Source: Methylococcaceae bacterium (GTDB lineage: Bacteria > Pseudomonadota > Gammaproteobacteria > Methylococcales > Methylomonadaceae). Taken from it: a stretch of DNA of 12,503 nucleotides. The DNA lies in assembly GCA_030699345.1 (NCBI GenBank), contig JAUYMX010000390.1, positions 1 through 12,503 on the forward strand, read 5' to 3'. The translations under genes and the position numbers were made by a program. Shown here piece by piece: positions 6,906-12,503 of this stretch; the first letter of the stretch is position 1; each line of letters begins with the position of its first letter. The notes beneath the pieces were generated by a model. It saw nothing but the letters and a program-made list of their open reading frames with translations, was not told where the DNA came from and searched no databases.

Positions 6906-7169
6906 TTATCGTAGATCACGATCTCGCTGAATAGACAACGCAACCTCTGACGCCCTTCTATCACCAAAATCAGCATGAATTCTTGCCAACACGACGCGAC
7001 ATTGCATTGCGCTGAAGCTACGGTTAAATCGCTGGTCATTGAAGATACAAGCCAACCATCTCATAGTCATTTCCGCTGACGTAGCATTCATACCTTCTGG
7101 ATATGGGCAAGTTTCACCATTTATATAAGCTTTGTAGCATTCCAGAATGTGGGCTTCGGTTATTGGCAT
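6906..7169 (-). CDS. Unrecognised 87-aa protein, second gene of a two-gene operon
   Basis: I do not recognise this product. It is a soluble-looking small protein with four cysteines (C11, C21, C41, C57) without a clear metal-binding spacing, a helical middle (AEMTMRWLACIFNDQRF) and a charged C-terminal end (SIQRDRDLR). There is no signal peptide or membrane segment. Its ATG lies 1 bp after the stop of the 33-codon gene upstream and has no Shine-Dalgarno of its own, so translation would depend on re-initiation after that gene. That tight arrangement is the main reason to believe both are real. Nothing points to a function; proximity to parDE is not evidence of a shared role. Confidence 0.6.
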   Translation of the reverse strand: MPITEAHILECYKAYINGETCPYPEGMNATSAEMTMRWLACIFNDQRFNRSFSAMQCRVVLARIHADFGDRRASEVALSIQRDRDLR

Positions 7170-7170
7170 T

Positions 7171-7272
7171 TTAATTTAATGTAGTAGGCAAAAAATTACT
7201 CATAATTTCAGCAAGTGCAACCATGGCAGTTCGTTCAAGGATATAAGTAAGTTCAACTAGAGAAGCCTTCAT
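7171..7272 (-). CDS. Small 33-aa protein or leader peptide with an ideal ribosome binding site
   Basis: A 34-codon frame (including TAA) starts with an ATG 8 nt downstream of a full AAGGAGG Shine-Dalgarno (7281-7287), the best in the window. The peptide begins MKASLVELTYILERT and continues with AMVALAEIMSNFL before a short polar tail; it could form one amphipathic or hydrophobic helix. It stops 1 bp before the ATG of the 87-aa gene, so it is either a tiny partner protein or a translated leader coupling expression of that gene. No run of one amino acid suggesting attenuation is seen. I know no family match. Confidence 0.6.
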   Translation of the reverse strand: MKASLVELTYILERTAMVALAEIMSNFLPTTLN

Positions 7273-7347
7273 AATTGTTTCCTCCTTCGATGACTTCAAT
7301 CTTAAAGCAAACTCTTTACTGTAGCTTTTCACTCGTTGTTCTTTTAT

Positions 7348-7358
7348 CACAAATTGTG
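7348..7358. promoter_or_regulatory. Short palindrome upstream of the 33-aa/87-aa operon
   Basis: CACAAATTGTG is a perfect 5-bp inverted repeat around one base, 76 bp upstream of the small-gene ATG in the gap 7273-7395. It could be an operator, but palindromes this short arise by chance. No convincing -35/-10 pair is seen in this gap. Confidence 0.2.
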
Positions 7359-7395
7359 CAAATAAGGACTTACAGGCTCAAGGTTGTGTAGCGTC

Positions 7396-7731
7396 TTATT
7401 TACAATCATAGTAGTCAGCAAGTGAGGTCGTTTGTTCACCGCCAAAAGCAACATTGTTAGCAATTGATAGAGTTGATACTTTGCGTGAAGAGGTAATAAC
7501 CACTGTATTTGCATCATATTTAGTGGCAGTTTTCTTATGCCAATCATAACAATCATTAGCGACAAATAAGCCTTGTGGGCAAGATATTTGGGCTTTATAG
7601 GTACATTTTTTTGTGGAAGGAATACCGTTTTCTTCTATGCGTACCATTTCCCAACCTGGATATTTTAATGATGCACAACCGGATAGAGTTACTGAAGCGA
7701 TAATAGTGATTAATATGGTTTGTAGTTTCAT
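7396..7731 (-). CDS. Small lipoprotein of unknown function
   Basis: The 111-aa product has a clear lipoprotein signal: a basic start (MKLQ), a hydrophobic stretch (TILITIIASVT) and a lipobox LSGC with the lipidated cysteine at residue 19. The residue after the cysteine is Ala, not Asp, so sorting to the outer membrane is expected. The mature part has several further cysteines (in KKCTYKAQISC, NDCYD and the terminal YYDCK) that may form disulfides in the periplasm. I do not recognise a domain. The Shine-Dalgarno is weak. The gene lies immediately downstream of a large inverted repeat (7759-7832), which would separate it from the upstream exported-protein gene. Confidence 0.75.
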   Translation of the reverse strand: MKLQTILITIIASVTLSGCASLKYPGWEMVRIEENGIPSTKKCTYKAQISCPQGLFVANDCYDWHKKTATKYDANTVVITSSRKVSTLSIANNVAFGGEQTTSLADYYDCK

Positions 7732-7758
7732 TATAGTGTTTTGTTCTTTTTAACTGGG

Positions 7759-7832
7759 TAGGGTGGGCAACGCTTTTCTGCCCACCGTTTACTTTGAATT
7801 CCCGTGTGGGCACAAAAAGCGTGCCCACCCTA
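7759..7832. repeat. Nested inverted repeat (MITE-like palindrome)
   Basis: The left arm (7759-7786) and the right arm (7804-7832) are near-identical inverted copies built on TAGGGTGGGCA, then CGCTTTT, then GCCCAC. Each arm is also a hairpin by itself (GTGGGCA pairing with TGCCCAC on the left; GTGGGCAC with GTGCCCAC on the right). The spacer is AT-rich. The sequence type recalls a TAGGGTGGGCA-containing repeat that I remember as dispersed in several bacterial genomes. It lies between two minus-strand genes. No transposase is present. Confidence 0.75.
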
Positions 7833-7896
7833 CATTTGAATTTAGCTCATCATTAGTAATGGGGGTTGCCTCCCACCATTGATGCCTACCCAGCAA

Positions 7897-8187
7897 TTAT
7901 TTTTCCTTTAGCTCTTCAGCTGGAGGCGTTGGTACCTGAGAAGGGGCTGTTGTCTCAGCAGGCGCTGGTGTTTCAGCAGATTTTTGCGCTTCAGCCGCCT
8001 TTTTCGCTTCTCTCTCCGCTGCCTTTTTTGCTAGCGCAGCTTTTTGGTCCGCAGCCCGGCTCGCAGCTATCGACCCGGTGTCTGATGCGGCTAACACAAT
8101 GGCTGTTTCTGCCTGACTTAGTGCTGGAGTTATTAGCGCGGATATTGCGCAAAGACCTAGCGACAAATTGATTTGTTTAGAAAACAT
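7897..8187 (-). CDS. Small exported Ala/Lys/Pro-rich protein of unknown function
   Basis: The protein has a plausible Sec signal peptide (MFSKQINLSLGLCAISALITPALSQA, likely cut before ETA) and a low-complexity mature part: an Ala/Lys/Glu segment (AALAKKAAEREAKKAAEAQK) likely to form a charged helix, then a Pro/Thr/Ala-rich tail. I chose ATG 8187 (96 aa) because the AAAGGGG Shine-Dalgarno sits about 5 nt before it; a GTG at 8193 would add two residues and overlap that site. An overlapping plus-strand frame at 7866-8171 is a mirror of this Ala-rich sequence and lacks a credible start. The function is unknown; envelope or periplasmic location is inferred from the signal peptide. Confidence 0.65.
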   Translation of the reverse strand: MFSKQINLSLGLCAISALITPALSQAETAIVLAASDTGSIAASRAADQKAALAKKAAEREAKKAAEAQKSAETPAPAETTAPSQVPTPPAEELKEK

Positions 8188-8350
8188 ACTCACCCCTTTA
8201 GTTAAAATTAATTATTCCAAATGTGTGCAACTCGGTAAACCCCGAGAATCAATGGGATCAGACGCGATTGATGCGGCGCTAGTCTAACCCCAACTTTAAT
8301 GAAATTAACCAAGTTTTTCTCTTGAACTCATCTGCGACTAATTCAATGGA

Positions 8351-9223
8351 TTACCTTAACCCGTAATCCACTGCCAGCCCCACGAACACTGACACCCCAA
8401 ACCAGTTGTTATTCACAAATGCTTTAAAGCACAGGACTTTGTCACGGTTAAAAATCAAAGTTTGTTGATACACGAACAAACAGGCCGCAACCGCAAGCCC
8501 CGCAAAATAAGCCCAACCTGCCGCAATCATTAGCCCGACGGCAATCAGCAATCCGACAATAACCAGCTGCAACACCGCCATGATCTGCCGGTCATAATCT
8601 CCAAACAGGATGGCGGTTGATTTGATGCCGATTTTTAAATCGTCATCCTTATCGACCATCGCATACATGGTGTCGTAGACCAATGCCCACAACACTACAG
8701 CCAAGTACATCACCCATGCCACAAGCGGAATAGCGTTGGTTTGCGCGGTAAAGGCCATCGGTACCGCCCAACCGAAAGCGATACCCAAGTATGCTTGCGG
8801 TAACTGGGTAAAACGCTTCATAAACGGATAACTGGCTGCTAAAAATGCAGCTACAAAAGACAACAGGATCGTGTAGATATTCAGCAATAACACCAAGCCG
8901 AAGGCGATTAAACACAACACCACGAACACCACCAAGGCTTCTTTTGGCGTTACTTTACCCGCTGCAATTGGTCGTTGTTTAGTGCGTTGCACATGCGGAT
9001 CAAAGTCTCGATCGGCATAATCGTTGATCACGCAACCGGCAGCGCGCATTAACACCACGCCTAAACAGAACACGGTTAACACCAGCACATCGGGCTTGCC
9101 GTCGCTGGCTACCCACAGCGCCCACAATGCAGGCCATAGTAAAATCAATATCCCAATGGGTTTATCGAATCGTGCCAGTAGCCAGTATTGTCTGGCTCTA
9201 TCCCTAATTTTTTCTGTTGTCAC
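8351..9223 (-). CDS. ubiA: 4-hydroxybenzoate polyprenyltransferase UbiA
   Basis: UbiA is the inner-membrane prenyltransferase that joins a polyprenyl chain to 4-hydroxybenzoate in ubiquinone synthesis. The 290-aa length fits. The first Asp-rich motif NDYADRDFD (67-75), followed by VQRTKQRPIAAG, and the second, YDTMYAMVDKDDD (183-195), followed by GIKSTAILFG, bind the Mg-diphosphate. Eight or nine hydrophobic segments are visible, beginning with PIGILILLWPALWALW. The start is GTG 9223, preceded by AAAGG at a suitable distance and giving MTTEKIRDRARQYW. It is divergent from the ArsC-family gene across 78 bp. No ubiC is seen next to it. Confidence 0.95.
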   Translation of the reverse strand: MTTEKIRDRARQYWLLARFDKPIGILILLWPALWALWVASDGKPDVLVLTVFCLGVVLMRAAGCVINDYADRDFDPHVQRTKQRPIAAGKVTPKEALVVFVVLCLIAFGLVLLLNIYTILLSFVAAFLAASYPFMKRFTQLPQAYLGIAFGWAVPMAFTAQTNAIPLVAWVMYLAVVLWALVYDTMYAMVDKDDDLKIGIKSTAILFGDYDRQIMAVLQLVIVGLLIAVGLMIAAGWAYFAGLAVAACLFVYQQTLIFNRDKVLCFKAFVNNNWFGVSVFVGLAVDYGLR

Positions 9224-9263
9224 CGCGGATACCTTTTCAAAGCGAGCGTAAGAGTAAGCTGAT

Positions 9264-9269
9264 ATTATA
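9264..9269 (-). promoter_or_regulatory. Possible -10 box for ubiA
   Basis: On the minus strand a perfect TATAAT lies 40 bp before the ubiA GTG in the ubiA-arsC divergent gap. I cannot match a good -35 box 16-18 bp upstream. Confidence 0.3.
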
Positions 9270-9301
9270 ACTTTTTTGTTTTACTGACCGTGTGAGAGCT
9301 C

Positions 9302-9649
9302 ATGAGTGTAAAAATTTATCATAATCCGCGCTGCAGCAAATCCCGCCAGGCCTTGCAATTACTACAAGAGCAAGGCATTGAACCTGACGTTATCGAATAC
9401 CTGAAAAATCCGCCCAGCGCAGAAGAACTGGATGATATTTTGCAAAAACTGGGCTTGGAGCCGCGTGAGTTGATGCGCAAGAAAGAAGCCGACTACAAAG
9501 CCAACCACTTTGACGATGCCGCTTTAAGTCGCTATGCATTAATTGCCGCCATGGTTAAGCACCCGGTGCTAATCGAAAGACCTATTGTGCTGGCTAACGG
9601 TAAAGCGGCTATCGGTCGCCCGCCGGAAGATGTGTTGGCGATCCTGTAA
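9302..9649 (+). CDS. ArsC-family reductase-like protein, YfgD type
   Basis: The 115-aa protein has the glutaredoxin-like ArsC fold with active cysteine C11 in HNPRCSKSR. The three arginines that line the oxyanion site in plasmid R773 ArsC have counterparts: R59 (LMRKKE), R93 (IERPIV) and R106 (IGRPPE). It is therefore annotated as an arsenate reductase (glutaredoxin). However, the neighbourhood is that of E. coli yfgD, which lies beside hda, and no arsR, arsB or acr3 is present. A housekeeping thiol-redox role is at least as likely as arsenic resistance (inference). GAGAG lies 3 nt before the ATG, a fair ribosome site. A REP-like pair separates it from wrbA. Confidence 0.88.
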   Translation: MSVKIYHNPRCSKSRQALQLLQEQGIEPDVIEYLKNPPSAEELDDILQKLGLEPRELMRKKEADYKANHFDDAALSRYALIAAMVKHPVLIERPIVLANGKAAIGRPPEDVLAIL

Positions 9650-9650
9650 G

Positions 9651-9695
9651 TTTATTTCCTTCATGGTTCGACAAGCACACCACGAATGAAATAAA
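9651..9695. repeat. REP-like hairpin just after the arsC-family gene
   Basis: TTTATTTCCTTCATGG (9651-9666) and CCACGAATGAAATAAA (9680-9695) pair at 14 of 16 positions around a 13-nt loop containing TTCGACAAGCAC. It starts 2 bp after the stop codon and could end the transcript or protect its 3' end. There is no clear T-run after the stem. It is a relative of 6050-6082. Confidence 0.65.
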
Positions 9696-9702
9696 CAAGT
9701 CA

Positions 9703-9728
9703 CCGTTCGTCCTGAGCTTGTCGAAGGA
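9703..9728. repeat. Intact REP-like unit
   Basis: CCGTTCGTCCT is followed directly by GAGCTTGTCGAAGGA, with GTCCT and AGGAC as the inner pairing arms. This is the uninterrupted form of the element split at 5943-6016. It is in the opposite relative order to its partner compared with the first locus. Confidence 0.7.
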
Positions 9729-9770
9729 CTTTTCCAGAGCTTCCTTAATAATCACTTTTAAGTCCATCTT

Positions 9771-10364
9771 ATGACCAAAATTTTGGTGTTATATTTTTCC
9801 CGGCACGGTACCACTGCGCAAATGGCTAACCATATTGCCCGCGGTATTGAATCTGTTTCCGGCGCGGAGGCAATCCTAAGAACCGTGCCCGACGTATCCA
9901 CTGTCTGCGAAAAGACAGCCGATACCATCCCGGCCGAAGGTGCGATTTACGCCACGTTGGATGATCTCAAAACCTGCGACGGTTTGGCCTTAGGCAGCCC
10001 TACCCACTTTGGCAATATGGCTTCACCACTGAAATATTTTATCGATAGCACTACGGAAGTCTGGTTTTCCGGCGCGCTATCCGGCAAACCGGCGGGCGTA
10101 TTCACTTCTACGGGCAGTCTGCACGGCGGCCAGGAAAGCACGTTGTTATCGATGATGTTACCGCTGCTGCACCATGGCATGTTGCTGGTAGGAATTCCTT
10201 ATTCCGAAGCCGCATTGCGGGAAACCACCACTGGCGGCACGCCTTACGGCCCCAGCCATTGTTCAATCAATCATGGGGCATTATCCGAACACGAAAAAGC
10301 CTTGTGTCGCGCGTTGGGTGCTCGCCTGGCAAAAACGGCAATTAGCCTAAAATCCGCCTCATGA
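9771..10364 (+). CDS. wrbA: NAD(P)H:quinone oxidoreductase WrbA (flavodoxin-like)
   Basis: WrbA is a tetrameric FMN protein that reduces quinones by two electrons and limits redox cycling. The 197-aa length matches. The FMN phosphate loop is at the N-terminus (LYFSRHGTTAQMA), followed by the WrbA-type GSPTHFGNMASPLKYFIDST (family consensus GSPTRFGNM), the STGSLHGGQESTLLSM segment and IPYSE, then TTGGTPYGPSH near the C-terminus. The usual Arg of GSPTRFG is His here, a mild change. Its stop overlaps the DUF2069 start by 4 bp (ATGA), so it is the first gene of wrbA-DUF2069-hda. No good Shine-Dalgarno is visible before ATG 9771. The gene order arsC-like, wrbA, DUF2069, hda is also known from Pseudomonas. 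Confidence 0.93.
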   Translation: MTKILVLYFSRHGTTAQMANHIARGIESVSGAEAILRTVPDVSTVCEKTADTIPAEGAIYATLDDLKTCDGLALGSPTHFGNMASPLKYFIDSTTEVWFSGALSGKPAGVFTSTGSLHGGQESTLLSMMLPLLHHGMLLVGIPYSEAALRETTTGGTPYGPSHCSINHGALSEHEKALCRALGARLAKTAISLKSAS

Positions 10365-10714
10365 CCATTAGACCAAATTATTTTTACATCCTGGCGTTAG
10401 TGGGATTTTTCGGCCTATTTGCGCTGCTGATGCTATGGAATACAGTATTAGCGCCATCAACCCGCTTCCCCGTGGCGCTGGTTTTATTAGTGGGAGTAAC
10501 ACCGCTTTTGTTACCGATGCGTGGCTTATTGGCGCGAAACACCAGAAGCTGTGCCTGGGCGGCTTATGCCAGCCTGATTTATTTTACTCACGGCAGTGTT
10601 GAAGCGTATGTAAACAGCGCTGAACGGATATACGCCGGATTGGAAGTCGCCCTTAGCCTGATGCTGTTCTTTGGTGCGTCGCTGTATGTGCGTTTTGTTG
10701 GCAAACAAGCATAA
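10361..10714 (+). CDS. DUF2069 inner-membrane protein
   Basis: The 117-aa protein has about four hydrophobic segments: FYILALVGFFGLFALLMLW, FPVALVLLVGVTPLLLP, a weaker one around CAWAAYASLIYFTHG, and LEVALSLMLFFGASLYVRF. The RGLLARNTRSCAW loop and the YFTHGSVEAY segment are typical of DUF2069. The biochemical function of the family is unknown. It overlaps wrbA by 4 bp and lies 2 bp before hda, so the three should be translated from one message. The constant position beside hda in gammaproteobacteria is known, but no functional link is established. Confidence 0.88.
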   Translation: MTIRPNYFYILALVGFFGLFALLMLWNTVLAPSTRFPVALVLLVGVTPLLLPMRGLLARNTRSCAWAAYASLIYFTHGSVEAYVNSAERIYAGLEVALSLMLFFGASLYVRFVGKQA

Positions 10715-10716
10715 CT

Positions 10717-11421
10717 ATGGCCGAACAGCTTCCCCTGGATTTTGATTTTCGGGCCAATCAAACGTTTAACGACTTTTATCCCGGCCCCAATCAAGAAATA
10801 ATTTCCCACTTGCAACAATCCGTTATTGGACCAGGTGAGCAACAGCTATTTCTATGGGGCGCCACCGGAGAAGGCAAAAGTCACTTACTGCATGCCTGCT
10901 GCCAGCTGGCACAGCAGCAGGGAATAAGTTCGTTTTACTTTGATTTGTCGACCTCAAAACTACCTACGCCGACGACGCTGCTCAATGGCCTGGAAGAAAT
11001 CGAACTGGTGTGTTTTGACAACATTGAAACCATCGCCGGTAATCAGGCATGGGAATTAGCGTTTTTTAATTTTTTCAATCGTCACCGGGAACGTGATCAT
11101 AAGCTAATCTTATCGGCCGACTGCCCGCCCCAATTATTGACCATTGAATTACCCGACCTCAAAACCCGGCTCAACTGGGGGCTAACCCTCAAACTAAAGC
11201 CATTAAGCGATGACGATAAAATCGCGGCCTTAATCTTCAAAGCCGATCAACTAGGTTTTGAAATCTCTCCCAAAGTCGGACAGTTTTTACTCACTCATTA
11301 CGCCAGGGATCTTCACGGCCTTTGGATTTTGCTTGAAAAACTCGACCGCGCCTCATTGGCCGCTAAACGCAAACTCACGCTGCCGTTTTTGCGGCAAGTT
11401 CTTACCAAAACAGCAATCTAA
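10717..11421 (+). CDS. hda: DnaA regulatory inactivator Hda
   Basis: Hda is a DnaA-like AAA+ protein that, bound to the DNA-loaded beta clamp, makes DnaA hydrolyse its ATP and so prevents re-initiation of replication. The 234-aa length is right. The N-terminus carries a clamp-binding peptide QLPLDF (4-9). Walker A is GATGEGKS (48-55), Walker B LVCFDNIE (97-104), and the arginine finger is in DLKTRLNWG (R151). The sensor-2 region RDLHGLWILLEKLDRAS follows, then a short C-terminal helix. The DNA-binding domain IV of DnaA is absent, which separates it from DnaA itself. It is the third gene of the wrbA operon; the start is 2 bp after the DUF2069 stop. Confidence 0.95.
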   Translation: MAEQLPLDFDFRANQTFNDFYPGPNQEIISHLQQSVIGPGEQQLFLWGATGEGKSHLLHACCQLAQQQGISSFYFDLSTSKLPTPTTLLNGLEEIELVCFDNIETIAGNQAWELAFFNFFNRHRERDHKLILSADCPPQLLTIELPDLKTRLNWGLTLKLKPLSDDDKIAALIFKADQLGFEISPKVGQFLLTHYARDLHGLWILLEKLDRASLAAKRKLTLPFLRQVLTKTAI

Positions 11422-11473
11422 CCAGTCGGTACGCTAGCGCACAGAGTATGCTAGCTAACTTCTTTAAAGTGTA

Positions 11474-11503
11474 ATTTTGGGAGTACAGTTTCAACTCCAA
11501 AAT
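11474..11503 (+). terminator. Weak hairpin downstream of hda
   Basis: ATTTTGGGAGT (11474-11484) and ACTCCAAAAT (11493-11502) pair with one bulged G around a short loop, 52 bp after the hda stop. It is followed by CCATTTTCTT, not a clean T-run, so termination is only possible. The remaining part of the gap 11422-11541 shows a repeated GCTAGC (near 11433 and 11450) and nothing else I can name. Confidence 0.3.
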
Positions 11504-11541
11504 CCATTTTCTTCAAAACGCAAGCTCTTAAAAGACAACAG

Positions 11542-12503
11542 ATGACATCTAACTTGAGTTGGCTATTCATCTTGTTCAGCTTAGGCGGATGTACGGTTGG
11601 CCCCGATTATCGTGAGACCGTGCCAATGCTGCCTGATCACTGGCAAGCCGACAAAGATGCGAATACCGAACTGGCAGCTATTGACAAAGAAGCCCTGAAA
11701 AACTGGTGGCAAAGTTTTGGCGATCCAAAGCTGAACCAACTCATGAATCAGGCTCTCGCGGGAAACCTTGATCTAAAAATAGCGTTGGCCCGCATCGACC
11801 AAGCCCGCGCCGAACGACGTGGTACGCGCGCCGAGCTGTTCCCTACCGTCAATGTAAAAGCCGGGGCGCAACGCCAAGAGAACCCGTTGCCCGGCCTTGC
11901 ACCGGGCATCCGCTACAACATGTTCGAACTGGGTTTCGATGCTCTATGGGAAATTGACTTATTCGGACGCCAGCAACGGCGACTGGAAGCGGCTTCAGCC
12001 GATCTTGAAGCGGCTAACGAAGTCTACAGTCAATCTTTGGTGACCCTGACCGCTGAACTTGCGCGCAGTTATGTTGACTACCGTAGCCTGCAGAATCAAC
12101 TGCGCATCACCCGCTCGAACCTGGAATCTCAACAACATACCCTGGAGCTTACCCAGAAACTATTCAAAGAAGGCGTGGTCGCTCGACACGAAGTCGTCCG
12201 GTCCCGAGCCCAGACCGAAACCACCATGTCACAAATTCCGGCACTGGAAGCGCGAATGATTGGCACACAGCGACAACTGGAAGTGTTGGTGGGCCGACAT
12301 CCCGGCTCGCTTGCCGTTGATCTGAATTTGCTGGGGGCTGTTCCGCAGGCACCGGGAAAGCGAATATTAACCTCCCCATCGGCAACAATTCGCAATCGCC
12401 CTGATATTCACATCGCTGAACGGCATCTTGCCGCTGCCACCGCGATGCAAGGCGCGGCTATCGCGGAATTATTTCCAAAAATCTCACTGTCGGCTTTTTT
12501 GGG
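11542..12503 (+). CDS. Outer-membrane efflux lipoprotein, NodT/OprM family (partial, 3' end cut)
   Basis: About 320 codons are open to the window edge. This family forms trimeric outer-membrane channels for RND-type tripartite efflux pumps. The N-terminus has a lipoprotein signal ending LGGC (C17) and then TVGPDYRE, matching the family's GCTVGPDY. Further family marks are WWQSFGDPKLNQLMNQAL, NLDLKIALARIDQARAERR, LFPTV, ALWEIDLFGRQQRRLEAASAD, LTAELARSYVDYRSLQNQL, and IRNRPDIHIAERHLAAATA (R-PD motif). The helices are rich in Ala, Leu, Gln and Arg, as in coiled-coil tunnels. ATG 11542 is the only start in frame after the stop at 11452. The Shine-Dalgarno is weak, and the signal peptide (MTSNLSW) has no Lys or Arg before its hydrophobic core, which is unusual. 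A membrane fusion protein and an RND pump gene would be expected to the right. Confidence 0.9.
   Translation, partial: MTSNLSWLFILFSLGGCTVGPDYRETVPMLPDHWQADKDANTELAAIDKEALKNWWQSFGDPKLNQLMNQALAGNLDLKIALARIDQARAERRGTRAELFPTVNVKAGAQRQENPLPGLAPGIRYNMFELGFDALWEIDLFGRQQRRLEAASADLEAANEVYSQSLVTLTAELARSYVDYRSLQNQLRITRSNLESQQHTLELTQKLFKEGVVARHEVVRSRAQTETTMSQIPALEARMIGTQRQLEVLVGRHPGSLAVDLNLLGAVPQAPGKRILTSPSATIRNRPDIHIAERHLAAATAMQGAAIAELFPKISLSAFL

Noticed and set aside
6750..6934. Plus-strand open stretch ending in FIVDHDLAE near 6934
   Set aside because: It has no start codon with a ribosome site and overlaps the parDE promoter and the 3' end of the 87-aa gene; kept as chance coding-like sequence.
7347..7565. 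Minus-strand 72-aa frame overlapping the lipoprotein gene
   Set aside because: It lies in another frame of the lipoprotein gene, which has a clear lipobox; no ribosome site for this one.
7866..8171. Plus-strand 101-aa Leu/Pro-rich frame
   Set aside because: It mirrors the minus-strand Ala/Lys-rich exported protein, which has a signal peptide and an AAAGGGG ribosome site; the plus frame has neither.
12059..12395. Short frames on both strands inside the efflux gene
   Set aside because: They lie within the continuous 320-codon NodT-family frame, which carries all the family motifs.

Overview
The window looks like chromosomal DNA of a gammaproteobacterium, plausibly a Methylococcales methanotroph (inference from protein flavour, gene order and repeat types; no 16S or methane-oxidation gene is present). 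Two blocks of conserved housekeeping genes flank a short accessory stretch rich in repeats and small genes.

Block 1 (about 1-5913). A few codons of a minus-strand gene, possibly tyrS, lie at the left edge. Divergent from it is an exported M23 peptidoglycan peptidase whose signal-peptide region carries an in-frame TAA, followed 9 bp later by anmK (anhydro-N-acetylmuramic acid kinase, cell-wall recycling). The minus-strand pair argC (arginine synthesis) and erpA (Fe-S carrier) converges on anmK. erpA has its own good sigma70-like promoter, overlapped by a sequence resembling a type 1 IscR site. Divergent from argC is a two-gene operon (4-bp stop/start overlap) of a quinone oxidoreductase and a 3-mercaptopyruvate-type sulfurtransferase.

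Accessory stretch (about 5914-8350). It holds REP-like palindromes, one split by a 48-bp insert; a ParD/ParE toxin-antitoxin pair with a perfect palindromic operator; a tiny operon of a 33-codon gene (ideal Shine-Dalgarno) and an unrecognised 87-aa gene; a small lipoprotein; a large nested inverted repeat of a MITE-like type; and a small exported Ala/Lys/Pro-rich protein. All genes here are on the minus strand.

Block 2 (about 8351-12503). ubiA (ubiquinone synthesis, minus strand) is divergent from a YfgD-type ArsC-family gene. After a second REP pair come wrbA, a DUF2069 membrane protein and hda, packed as one operon (4-bp overlap, then a 2-bp gap). The last gene is the start of a NodT-family outer-membrane efflux lipoprotein, cut by the window edge.

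I did not find a clearly new multi-gene system. The best leads are the interrupted start of the M23 peptidase gene, the 33-aa/87-aa operon, the probable IscR-type control of erpA and the split REP element.
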